This document shows positions 1 through 6,097 of a DNA stretch of 9,568 nt, in pieces; the stretch's first letter is position 1; every line of letters begins with the position of its first letter. Below the pieces are notes generated by a model. The model saw nothing but the letters and a program-made list of their open reading frames with translations, was not told the DNA's origin and ran no database searches. Position numbers and translations under genes: made by a program. The stretch comes from Nitrospinae bacterium RIFCSPLOWO2_12_FULL_45_22 (GTDB lineage: Bacteria > 2-12-FULL-45-22): the NCBI GenBank assembly GCA_001803565.1, contig MHDQ01000020.1, forward strand, positions 1 through 9,568. The letters are read 5' to 3'.

Positions 1-1
1 C

Positions 2-75
2 AGGCTTCAGCCCTGAGTTACCCAAGACCGTAGCTCAACCCTTTAGGGTTGATTAAGGCTAAAGCCTTGAGTTTC
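2..75. repeat. Cluster of short hairpins (REP-like)
   Basis: Three small palindromes follow one another. GGCTTCAGCC lies at about 3-12. A perfect 7-bp stem with a TTTA loop (TCAACCC/GGGTTGA) lies at 35-52. A perfect 6-bp stem with an AA loop (AAGGCT/AGCCTT) lies at 55-68. The first and third are related: GGCTTCAGCCCTGAGTT and GGCTAAAGCCTTGAGTT match as direct repeats with three differences. The cluster lies just past the 3' end of the minus-strand operon, where REP-like palindromes often collect. It may terminate or stabilise that transcript, but no T-run follows it on the minus strand. Confidence 0.5.
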
Positions 76-86
76 AGGAGCTTTCT

Positions 87-149
87 ATGGAAAAAGCTAT
101 CATCATAATAGGTCTATTAGTTACTACCTTATCTATACCTGCCCATTAA
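87..149 (+). CDS. Possible 20-codon hydrophobic peptide or orphan signal peptide
   Basis: An ATG at 87 follows an AGGAG at 76-80 by 6 nt. It opens a 20-codon frame ending in TAA at 147-149. The peptide begins MEKAIIII, continues as a hydrophobic stretch, and ends SIPAH, so it has the form of a Sec signal peptide with a short basic start, a hydrophobic core and a small-residue cleavage-like end. Its stop overlaps the converging stop codon of the dehydratase gene. It could be a genuine small membrane peptide, the stub of an exported-protein gene cut off by rearrangement, or chance. No family is recognised, and only the ribosome site and composition support it. Confidence 0.25.
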   Translation: MEKAIIIIGLLVTTLSIPAH

Positions 150-1363
150 TCTAATAGTTCTAGGAATTCGTCAATCCGGTTCCGCATTTCATGGCCATCA
201 TATTCCCGAAAATCGGCCAGATCACCCGTAAGGTTCAAGGTAGGAACCCCAAATTCCTTCTTTATCATATCCTGGACAGCTTTCTGACCACCGCAGTATT
301 GCCGGCAGCCCAAATGAGAATACATCACCACACCGTTGATCTGGTAGTCCTGGATAAGTTGGCGGGTTAAGGCCAGCCGTTTCCCTAAAACACCAAAGAA
401 ATTAGCACCGATATATTTTCTTGCTAAGCTTTCAAAAGGATTTTGGGGGTCCAGATGGGCCAAATAGAAGGCATCAATATCAGATTTTACCAGCACCGCA
501 CCAAACTCTTCGAAATAATTAAGGACACCCGTATCATAATTGATAATGGGGCCAAGCCAGAGTAAACGATACCTCTCCTCTTCGATAACCCCGATCCGGT
601 CTTTTACCCGGGATTCGACCTCTTTTAACAGCACTTGATAGAAGCCCACAGCCATCTTGGTCCCTAAAAGCTGCATCAATGGGTACATAGTCCCAGCTTC
701 ATCCACTACGCCCATAGGGCAGGGTATATTTTTCCTTAACTCACTAATTTCCAGCCAGAGATCGGTAGCCTCTTTTGCCAGGACCATAGATTCCTGGAAC
801 CTCTCCTCTTCCAGAGACGAATGGGTAATTTCTTCTACAAATTGTATCAATTCTTCCAGTTGATGCCGGTAATACTCCAGAGGTTCGGGGTCTACCCCCT
901 CAGAATTGCCACTATGAAAATCCAGCGGGGTATCTAGATAGAAATAAGGTATCTGGAAATGGTCTACAATAGGCATGAAGGCCTTACTACCACCATCACA
1001 GATATTTGCCGCGATAAGAAAATCTGGTTCTGGGATCATCAACTCTTCACCAGAGACACCATAACCTATCATGATCCGATGGTAAGAGCATGCACTGGTG
1101 GGGTAACCAAGCTGATCGGCCCTGTCCAGATAAGGGGCTACTACTTGTTTAGTGGCAAGGAGGGAAGAGAAATGCTCGGTCATCATAGGCATTATTTCAA
1201 AGGCATGGAGCAGTTCTATGGGGGGCATCAGAACCGTCCAGGCTACCGCTATCCCCTCTTTCCTGGCCTTTCTAGCCTTGGCATAGTAATCTTTAGCCAG
1301 GGGCCAGACTTGCCTGGCTACCTGTAATTGCTTGCGGGAACTCGTCAATCTTTGTTTACTCAT
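146..1363 (-). CDS. 2-hydroxyacyl-CoA dehydratase family protein (HgdB/BcrC-like)
   Basis: This 405-residue protein belongs to the family that includes the D-component subunits of 2-hydroxyacyl-CoA dehydratases, benzoyl-CoA reductase subunits B/C and double-cubane cluster proteins. The three family cysteines that bind the Fe-S cluster are visible: C92 (ACSYHR), C122 (NICDGG) and C353 (HLGCRQYCGG). C357 lies close by. The C-terminal segment around GVPTLNLTGDLADF is typical of the family, and the length is normal. The ATG at 1363 has AGGAG directly abutting it, with no spacer. The upstream gene ends only 11 bp away, so translational coupling is likely. It is the last gene of a three-gene unit. 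No second subunit and no HgdC-type ATPase activator are visible, so the substrate cannot be named. It could be a dehydratase subunit, a reductase subunit or a double-cubane protein. Confidence 0.88.
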   Translation of the reverse strand: MSKQRLTSSRKQLQVARQVWPLAKDYYAKARKARKEGIAVAWTVLMPPIELLHAFEIMPMMTEHFSSLLATKQVVAPYLDRADQLGYPTSACSYHRIMIGYGVSGEELMIPEPDFLIAANICDGGSKAFMPIVDHFQIPYFYLDTPLDFHSGNSEGVDPEPLEYYRHQLEELIQFVEEITHSSLEEERFQESMVLAKEATDLWLEISELRKNIPCPMGVVDEAGTMYPLMQLLGTKMAVGFYQVLLKEVESRVKDRIGVIEEERYRLLWLGPIINYDTGVLNYFEEFGAVLVKSDIDAFYLAHLDPQNPFESLARKYIGANFFGVLGKRLALTRQLIQDYQINGVVMYSHLGCRQYCGGQKAVQDMIKKEFGVPTLNLTGDLADFREYDGHEMRNRIDEFLELLD

Positions 1364-1374
1364 CTCCTACCGCA

Positions 1375-2127
1375 CTACCCTACTTCAACGGGAACTCGAG
1401 CCTTCTCAATCTCTTCTATAACCTCTTTAGCAGTCCTGACATTAAAGAAGAATAAGGCACCGTAAGTATAGAGCAGAATCCTATGCCCGGTCTCGGTTAA
1501 GGTGGTAGAGGCATCATCAACCACTATGACCTTATAGCCCCGGTCATTGGCCTCAATAGCGGTGTTATACAGGCAGCAGTCGGACTCTACCCCGGTAATA
1601 ATGAGGGTATCTATGCCCATATCTTGCAGGATCTGATGGATATTAGAAGTAGCAAAAGCCCCGGAAGATTTCTTTAGAATAACCGGCTCCCCCTTTTGGG
1701 GCTTGATCTCCTCCCGAATCTCAAACTCCTTGGTGCCGGGCCGACTCTTATTATAACCGATCTTTGGGTAGGCTATGCGCCAGGTTTCGGGCAGGTCTGA
1801 CATGTCCTCCTTCTCACAGCCCATAGTTGTATAAAGCACCTTCAGATCATTCTGCCTGAATAGGTCTAATAACTTTTTTATGTTAGGTATCACTGCATTG
1901 TCTATCCGATCGTAAAAATAATCTGCCGGTAGACCAATTAGTGAGAAACGGGGTCCAATACCATAGTCCCGGTGAGCACAGACATAGTTCATATCCAGGA
2001 CAATAAGGGCGCTCCTCTCTGGTACAATATCATAATGGGGTACAATGGGTTGGACTTTATTAAGGATTTTAGCATCCTTCCACACAGTTCTAGTATCTTT
2101 TAGTCCGATCTTTTTCTTCCTGGCCAT
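1375..2127 (-). CDS. Isochorismatase-family cysteine hydrolase
   Basis: This 250-residue cytoplasmic hydrolase has the isochorismatase/nicotinamidase fold. The Asp-Lys-Cys catalytic triad can be placed at D45 (IVLDMNY), K152 (VILKKSSGAF) and C185 (TGVESDCCLYNTA), followed by the conserved GYKVIVVDDAST strand. Members hydrolyse amides, ureas or vinyl ethers through a cysteine nucleophile, and the motifs do not reveal the substrate. An N-terminal basic extension of about 35 residues precedes the core. GGAGGGG upstream of the ATG at 2127 supports the start. The gene lies 16 bp after the coiled-coil gene and 11 bp before the HgdB-like gene, so all three are probably co-transcribed. Pairing with an HgdB-like protein suggests a shared small-molecule pathway, but that is inference. 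Confidence 0.85.
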   Translation of the reverse strand: MARKKKIGLKDTRTVWKDAKILNKVQPIVPHYDIVPERSALIVLDMNYVCAHRDYGIGPRFSLIGLPADYFYDRIDNAVIPNIKKLLDLFRQNDLKVLYTTMGCEKEDMSDLPETWRIAYPKIGYNKSRPGTKEFEIREEIKPQKGEPVILKKSSGAFATSNIHQILQDMGIDTLIITGVESDCCLYNTAIEANDRGYKVIVVDDASTTLTETGHRILLYTYGALFFFNVRTAKEVIEEIEKARVPVEVG

Positions 2128-2143
2128 GGTATTCCCCTCCCTT

Positions 2144-2653
2144 TTATTGTTTAACTATTAAATCCCTTGTCTTCTCTCCTTCTGCTACTATTAACTCAGC
2201 GATTTTTTCGGTTATTCTCTCTATCACTTTTACTGCTTCTTTGTGATTTTCTTGCATTACCTTTAAGGTTTCCTTATGGCTTTCTTGCCGCCCGCTTTCC
2301 ATCCTATCCATTGTCTTCCTGAACTCCTGACGGCTCTCCTCCTGACCTTTATCTATCCTCTCCAAAAGCGCCCTGGCCTCCTGACTACCCACCTCATGCC
2401 GCTTTTGCATCTCATCCGTCGTCTTCCTGAACTCCTGACGACTCTCCTCCTGACCTTTATCTATCCTCTCCAAAAGCGCCCTGGCCTCCTGACGGCCTTC
2501 TTCTTGCCTTTTTTCTATCCTCTCCAGTATATCTCTGGTTGACTGGCTCTCTTTCTTGAGGGTTTTATTGTTTATTATTCCATAAAAGGTCAGGAAAACA
2601 CCCAGGATAGACGCCGTTAATCCCCATAGGGTTACCATTTCCCAGATACTCAT
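2144..2653 (-). CDS. Membrane-anchored coiled-coil protein of unknown function
   Basis: No family is recognised for this 169-residue protein. Residues 4-27 form one hydrophobic segment (IWEMVTLWGLTASILG), probably a membrane anchor. The rest is highly charged and rich in Glu, Arg, Lys and Gln, with a heptad-like pattern expected of a long coiled coil. Two identical 24-residue blocks (QEARALLERIDKGQ onward) occupy residues 55-78 and 91-114, a 36-residue period. The ATG at 2653 has GAGAGGT 5 nt upstream. It is first in a close unit with the hydrolase and HgdB-like genes, behind a candidate promoter. A scaffold or tether is possible from its shape, but no function can be assigned. Confidence 0.7.
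   Translation of the reverse strand: MSIWEMVTLWGLTASILGVFLTFYGIINNKTLKKESQSTRDILERIEKRQEEGRQEARALLERIDKGQEESRQEFRKTTDEMQKRHEVGSQEARALLERIDKGQEESRQEFRKTMDRMESGRQESHKETLKVMQENHKEAVKVIERITEKIAELIVAEGEKTRDLIVKQ
2313..2493. repeat. 108-bp-period tandem duplication inside the coiled-coil gene
   Basis: The 73-bp block at 2313-2385 recurs at 2421-2493 with a single difference (CGG versus CGA in the plus-strand text near the start of the block). The offset is 108 bp, exactly 36 codons, so the reading frame is kept and the coiled coil is lengthened. The near-identity of DNA, not only protein, suggests a recent duplication or ongoing homogenisation. Confidence 0.9.
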
Positions 2654-2685
2654 ATAGACCTCTCAATAAAAAAATACTTTAGCTG

Positions 2686-2720
2686 CCATTACGAGGAGCA
2701 TAAGCAACGACGCAATCTCG
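2686..2720. repeat. Degenerate copy of a dispersed intergenic repeat
   Basis: The text CCATTACGAGGAGC followed by CAACGACGCAATCTCG resembles the widespread intergenic repeat of the form CATTGCGAGGAGCGAAGCGACGAAGCAATCTC found in many environmental bacterial genomes. The match is from memory and imperfect. It lies in the 153-bp gap between the Fe-S protein gene and the coiled-coil gene. Confidence 0.4.
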
Positions 2721-2755
2721 TCTAATGTGACAATATCAAAGTAATTATAGGGGAT

Positions 2756-2784
2756 ATAATAGATTAAAGGGTAAATTTAATCAA
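2756..2784 (-). promoter_or_regulatory. Candidate sigma-70 promoter for the three-gene downstream unit
   Basis: On the minus strand TTGATT (2784-2779) and TATTAT (2761-2756) are separated by exactly 17 bp, matching the consensus at 4 of 6 and 5 of 6 positions. It lies about 100 bp upstream of the coiled-coil gene start. A 6-bp inverted repeat GCCTCT/AGAGGC at 2785-2814 overlaps the Fe-S gene stop and abuts the -35 box. It might weakly end the upstream transcript, but it lacks a T-run. The region is AT-rich, so chance matches are possible. Confidence 0.4.
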
Positions 2785-2806
2785 GCCTCTTGGTTCTTCT
2801 AAATAA

Positions 2807-4066
2807 TTAGAGGCCATATGCCTTATGCAGGGCTTGGATGGGATGGATAGGTTTGCTGCCGATAAGCTGTTGAATTTGTAAGGCTGATAGGGAGCAGTCA
2901 GTTACTACCAGGTCAAATGCGCTATCTTTGATTTCCTTTATCAAGGGCTGGGCTATCTCTAAGGAAAGCCGATGGTATTCCTTTTTCATGCCCCAGGTAC
3001 CATCCATACCCGAACATCTCTCAATAGTCTTTATCTGAGTAGCTGGCACTAGTTGAAGTAAGTCCCGCGATTTATACCCAATATTCAATACCTTTAAATG
3101 GCAGGGGAAATGATACGCAATATGGCCCAGGCTTTGAGGGAAACGGGTATTAAGCTGTTGTTCTTTTTGCAGCTTCACCATTAGATACTCACAGATGTCG
3201 TAGGTATGGGCAGAAACGGTGGAGCTATCTTCTCCGGGGAGCAGAAAAGGATACTCTTTTTTCAGCATATAGCAGCAGGTAGGACCCAATGCTATTAGAT
3301 CATGCCCCTGGGCGATAGCGCCAGTCAAGGATTTTAGGTTAAAATTTATATTCTTTAAGGCGGGCCCTACGGCACCACTATCTAAATAGGGCATACCACA
3401 GCAAACCTGTTCCGGACAACTTACCTCTATCCCGTTATGCTCCAGGACTTCTACTGCCGCCCGACCAATCTCGGGCGCATGATAGTTGACAAAGCAGGTA
3501 TAAAATAAGGCTACCTTTCTATTACCACGGCCCTTCACCTTCAGACCTTTACGTTTCTTAAACCATTTCACAAAGGTCTCTCTGTGATACTGAGGTAAAA
3601 TCCTCTCCCGATGGATCCCAATCACAGCATGCATAACCTGCCGGTTCCAGGCAATAGAGTTCAGCCAGTTAGACAGAGGGGCGGTCTTGCTCCCCCATTT
3701 GCCCAGCAGTTCGGGATTAGAGATAATCCTCTGGCGGTAAGGCCAGCCATGCTCTTTTATGTGCAGGGCCTTTGCCCGCAACATAAGCCGCGGATAATCA
3801 ACCTCCCAACGGTGAGGCGGTATATAGGGGCAGATAGGATAACAAAGCTTGCATTGGTAACACAGATCTATAATATTGTTTATCTGCGCGGGTTCTAAGC
3901 GCCCCACCTCACCATCTTGCTCATCTATATAGGCAAAAAACCGCTCAAACGATGGGCAGAGCTTGAAGCAAATCCGACACCCCTGACATATATCAAATAC
4001 TCTCCGTAACTCGTTATCCAGCGCTATTGGGTCCCAAAAATCTGGTGCTTCCAGGCTGACAGGCAT
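2807..4066 (-). CDS. Fe-S oxidoreductase with two 4Fe-4S and two CCG domains (GlpC/HdrD-like)
   Basis: This is a cytoplasmic or membrane-peripheral electron-transfer protein, 419 residues from the ATG at 4066. Two 4Fe-4S motifs lie near the N-terminus: C27, C30, C33, C37 (CQGCRICFKLCP) and C69, C72, C75, C79 (CYQCKLCYPICP). Two cysteine-rich CCG-type domains follow. The first has CCGMPYLDSG at 222-231 and a CC pair at 264-265. The second has PCHLK at 321-325, CSGMDG at 351-356 and C391. This is the architecture of GlpC and heterodisulfide reductase HdrD. An in-frame TTG lies two codons upstream, but AAAGG is properly spaced (7 nt) for the ATG. The gene follows rubrerythrin in the same direction, a pairing recurrent in other genomes, so it may feed electrons to rubrerythrin. 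That role is inferred. The DUF3501 gene that often accompanies this pair is absent. Confidence 0.85.
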   Translation of the reverse strand: MPVSLEAPDFWDPIALDNELRRVFDICQGCRICFKLCPSFERFFAYIDEQDGEVGRLEPAQINNIIDLCYQCKLCYPICPYIPPHRWEVDYPRLMLRAKALHIKEHGWPYRQRIISNPELLGKWGSKTAPLSNWLNSIAWNRQVMHAVIGIHRERILPQYHRETFVKWFKKRKGLKVKGRGNRKVALFYTCFVNYHAPEIGRAAVEVLEHNGIEVSCPEQVCCGMPYLDSGAVGPALKNINFNLKSLTGAIAQGHDLIALGPTCCYMLKKEYPFLLPGEDSSTVSAHTYDICEYLMVKLQKEQQLNTRFPQSLGHIAYHFPCHLKVLNIGYKSRDLLQLVPATQIKTIERCSGMDGTWGMKKEYHRLSLEIAQPLIKEIKDSAFDLVVTDCSLSALQIQQLIGSKPIHPIQALHKAYGL

Positions 4067-4123
4067 TTTCAAACCTTTCTCTGTATCCCCCGTGGCTCTA
4101 TGGTTAATTTTCTCTGGCTATCT

Positions 4124-4142
4124 CCTGGGGCAAAGGGCCAGG
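4124..4142 (-). repeat. Small intercistronic hairpin between rubrerythrin and Fe-S genes
   Basis: CCTGG and CCAGG form a 5-bp stem around a 9-nt loop. The loop side carries GGGGCAAAGGG (4127-4137). The same 11-mer occurs inverted at 4654-4664 upstream of rubrerythrin, and a near copy lies at 4794-4804. No T-run follows, so it is not a clear terminator. It could set relative mRNA levels of the two genes. Confidence 0.3.
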
Positions 4143-4184
4143 GTTAGATTATTCTTAATTACTTCTTAATTGCTTTAATTCGAT

Positions 4185-4607
4185 TCACTTCAGTCCCTCT
4201 AATGCCTTCTGAAAACGCCCGGCATGAGATTTTTCGGCCTTGGCCAGGGTCTCAAACCACTCCGCTATTTCTACAAAACCCTCTTCCCGGGCTGTCTTGG
4301 CAAATCCTGGATACATCTGGGTATACTCGTAGGTCTCACCAGCAACAGCCGCCTTGAGGTTCTTCTCGGTATTACCAATAGGTAGCTCAGTGGCAGGGTC
4401 GCCTATCTGAGCCAGAAAATCCAAGTGCCCAAAGGCATGTCCGGTCTCTCCTTCAGAGGTATCCCGGAATACTCCAGCAATATCCGGGTAGCCCTCTATA
4501 TCAGCTTTTCGGGCAAAATAGAGATATCTCCTATTCGCCTGAGACTCCCCAGCAAAAGCCGCCTTTAGATTCTCAAAGGTCTTACTACCTGCCAGATCCT
4601 TAGCCAT
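4185..4607 (-). CDS. Rubrerythrin-family protein lacking the rubredoxin domain
   Basis: This 140-residue cytoplasmic ferritin-like diiron protein is predicted to reduce H2O2 in anaerobes. Diiron ligands are recognisable: E21 (GESQANRRY), E54 with H57 (EGETGH), E91 and E94 (GETYEY), and E125 with H128 (AEKSH). The usual C-terminal rubredoxin domain with two CxxC pairs is missing. The protein ends just after the four-helix core, so it needs an external electron donor. The Fe-S protein downstream is a candidate. A GTG two codons upstream is also in frame, but AAAGGAGGT is correctly spaced only for the ATG at 4607. It is the first gene of the rubrerythrin/Fe-S pair, with a 118-bp gap to the second. 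Confidence 0.92.
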   Translation of the reverse strand: MAKDLAGSKTFENLKAAFAGESQANRRYLYFARKADIEGYPDIAGVFRDTSEGETGHAFGHLDFLAQIGDPATELPIGNTEKNLKAAVAGETYEYTQMYPGFAKTAREEGFVEIAEWFETLAKAEKSHAGRFQKALEGLK

Positions 4608-4615
4608 ATACACTT

Positions 4616-4624
4616 ACCTCCTTT
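4616..4624 (-). promoter_or_regulatory. Ribosome binding site that fixes the rubrerythrin start
   Basis: AAAGGAGGT on the minus strand ends 8 nt before the ATG at 4607 but only 2 nt before the alternative GTG at 4613, so the ATG is the likely start. Confidence 0.75.
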
Positions 4625-4647
4625 CCTGAAGATTCTGCTTTTTTACA

Positions 4648-4810
4648 CCCCAACCCTTTGCCCCTTCTAGTAAAAAATAAAGGTAAGACAAGAAGGAGCA
4701 ATAAATATGCCACCCTACCCCCGGTTTTGCAAAAAAAGGTATTGTTGCCCCCTCTGAGTTCAAAGGAGAGCGCGAAACCCTCCCTTATGGTTAAGGGCAA
4801 AGGGAAGGGG
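4648..4810. repeat. Imperfect inverted repeat in the rubrerythrin upstream region
   Basis: Plus-strand CCCCAACCCTTTGCCCCTT (4648-4666) is an imperfect inverted match to AAGGGCAAAGGGAAGGGG (4793-4810), about 163 bp end to end. Inside lies a perfect hairpin, CCCTTA/TAAGGG with a TGGT loop, at about 4782-4797. The 252-bp gap between rubrerythrin and the phosphoesterase holds no convincing gene. The repeat could be a decayed small mobile element, or simply G/C-run sequence. No clear target duplication is visible. Confidence 0.3.
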
Positions 4811-4859
4811 TTACCGGGGATAACGTGCTTTTTCACCCGGCGCGTAACCGCTCGGTTAA

Positions 4860-5894
4860 CTAATATGACGCCCCAGAATGAAAGTTATCTGGTGGTTGAG
4901 GAATCACCCCCGAGGCCACTCGCTCATAAGTTATAGTCATAGGATTCCTATCCCATAGGTAATATTTTTTATCTACCTGACCAATCTTTAACAAGTCAGC
5001 CGTCCCCCAACCACAGGCATCAAAGCGATTAAATGGGTCTGCCCGGTCCATCTGTTGGGTATATTGGGGTAGCCCTTCAGGTGCATAAGGCCAGGGCCAG
5101 GCAGTAGATAGCATGCCATGAAAAGTAATATTCTTTATTCGGTTGGTGAGGACTTGATGAGTATGGCCATGTATGACGGTAACTTTTTCATAAGGAGTCA
5201 GGATAGCCTGGACTTCATCGGCATCTTCGGTCCAGAAATTCCAGGGCCGGTAATACTTATAGAGAGGGGAATGAGAAAAGACTATTAGGGGGGTATCCTT
5301 TTTTACCTTAGCCAGGTCATCTTTTAACCAGGCCCTTTGCTCTTCCCCTACCATGAAGCGCCCCTGTACGGAATTATCCAGCCCGGCCACCGTCTTCATT
5401 CGCTCCATGGGGCTCATCTTCCTGGCCGTCCAAAAATCCTCTTCAATCACACTGTTTAATACTACAAAATGTATCCCTTTATGGTCAAAAGAATATCGGT
5501 CTTTGCCGAATAGCTCCCGCCACTTCTCTCCCATATCCAGGTACCAGTCATGCTCCCCCACCATCATGTAAGTCTTGGCCTTAAGCCGGGAAAGTATCTC
5601 CTTGCCTAACTCCAACTCCTCTTTCTGGCCCAACTGGGCTAAGTCTCCACCAAAGAGGATAAAATCTGGTTGGGGCTCCAGGCTATTCGCATCATCTATC
5701 GCCCGTTCAAAATTCCTTATGAAGCGATGTTCGGGGCTACGGGCATACAGATGCGTATCAGAGATATAAGCAAAGGTAAAGGACGGCTGGGGCTCAGCGG
5801 CAGATACTATTTTGAAAAGGCCGCTAAAGTAAACCCCAGCGGCAGCAGAAGCAGAGAGCCTTATAAAACCCCTACGGGTCAATCCTGTTTCCAT
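4860..5894 (-). CDS. Tat-exported calcineurin-like metallophosphoesterase
   Basis: This 344-residue protein has a twin-arginine signal (TRRGFIRLSASAAAG, residues 6-20) and cleavage likely near residue 32, so it should act folded in the periplasm. Metal-site motifs of the calcineurin-like superfamily are in order: D46-T-H48, GGD ending at D84, GEHD at 113-116, FSH ending at H208, and GHTH with H244 and H246. The usual GNHD asparagine is a glutamate here. A longer reading from 5939 exists, but AGGAGGT lies 7 nt before the ATG at 5894, and starting there puts the Tat motif at the very N-terminus. Substrate is unknown; phosphomonoesters or nucleotides are possible. It lies between the cytochrome and rubrerythrin genes on the same strand with gaps of about 200-250 bp, so a shared transcript is uncertain. 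Confidence 0.88.
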   Translation of the reverse strand: METGLTRRGFIRLSASAAAGVYFSGLFKIVSAAEPQPSFTFAYISDTHLYARSPEHRFIRNFERAIDDANSLEPQPDFILFGGDLAQLGQKEELELGKEILSRLKAKTYMMVGEHDWYLDMGEKWRELFGKDRYSFDHKGIHFVVLNSVIEEDFWTARKMSPMERMKTVAGLDNSVQGRFMVGEEQRAWLKDDLAKVKKDTPLIVFSHSPLYKYYRPWNFWTEDADEVQAILTPYEKVTVIHGHTHQVLTNRIKNITFHGMLSTAWPWPYAPEGLPQYTQQMDRADPFNRFDACGWGTADLLKIGQVDKKYYLWDRNPMTITYERVASGVIPQPPDNFHSGASY

Positions 5895-5901
5895 GTTATC
5901 C

Positions 5902-5908
5902 ACCTCCT
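5902..5908 (-). promoter_or_regulatory. Ribosome binding site that fixes the phosphoesterase start
   Basis: AGGAGGT on the minus strand ends 7 nt before the ATG at 5894. The upstream in-frame ATG at 5939 would add 15 residues ahead of the Tat motif, which is atypical. Confidence 0.75.
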
Positions 5909-6042
5909 CTTTAAACGGCCCTAAAAGACCGGGCTTCATCTTCAGAAAAAGATTTGGGTGTGTCTATTCCCTGTCAGAAATCCATTAAACCTGTAGTGGC
6001 AGAGCCGGGTACCCGTTGGGCGCTGCAAGGAAATTCAAGGCC

Positions 6043-6080
6043 CCTTCGGCAGGCCCAGGGCAAGATTTCGAGGCCGAAGG
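6043..6080. repeat. Intergenic inverted repeat, probably a dispersed repeat copy
   Basis: CCTTCGGC (6043-6050) and GCCGAAGG (6073-6080) form a perfect 8-bp stem around 22 nt. The enclosed AGGCCCAGGGCAAG recalls the common intergenic repeat CCTTCGACAGGCTCAGGGCAAG of environmental genomes, here slightly diverged. It lies just downstream of the cytochrome c stop codon, so on the minus strand it could also act as a transcript-end hairpin. Confidence 0.45.
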
Positions 6081-6097
6081 CTTGCTCGACATCGTCT

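Noticed and set aside
2276-2542. Plus-strand 88-codon frame rich in Leu and Pro
   Set aside because: It is antisense to the repetitive coiled-coil gene, and its apparent repeats mirror that gene's duplication.
4600-4836. Minus-strand 78-codon frame overlapping the rubrerythrin start, with a hydrophobic LLLLLVLPLFF stretch
   Set aside because: It lies in low-complexity intergenic DNA, has no convincing ribosome site and overlaps the well-supported rubrerythrin start. The hydrophobic run comes from a repetitive stretch.
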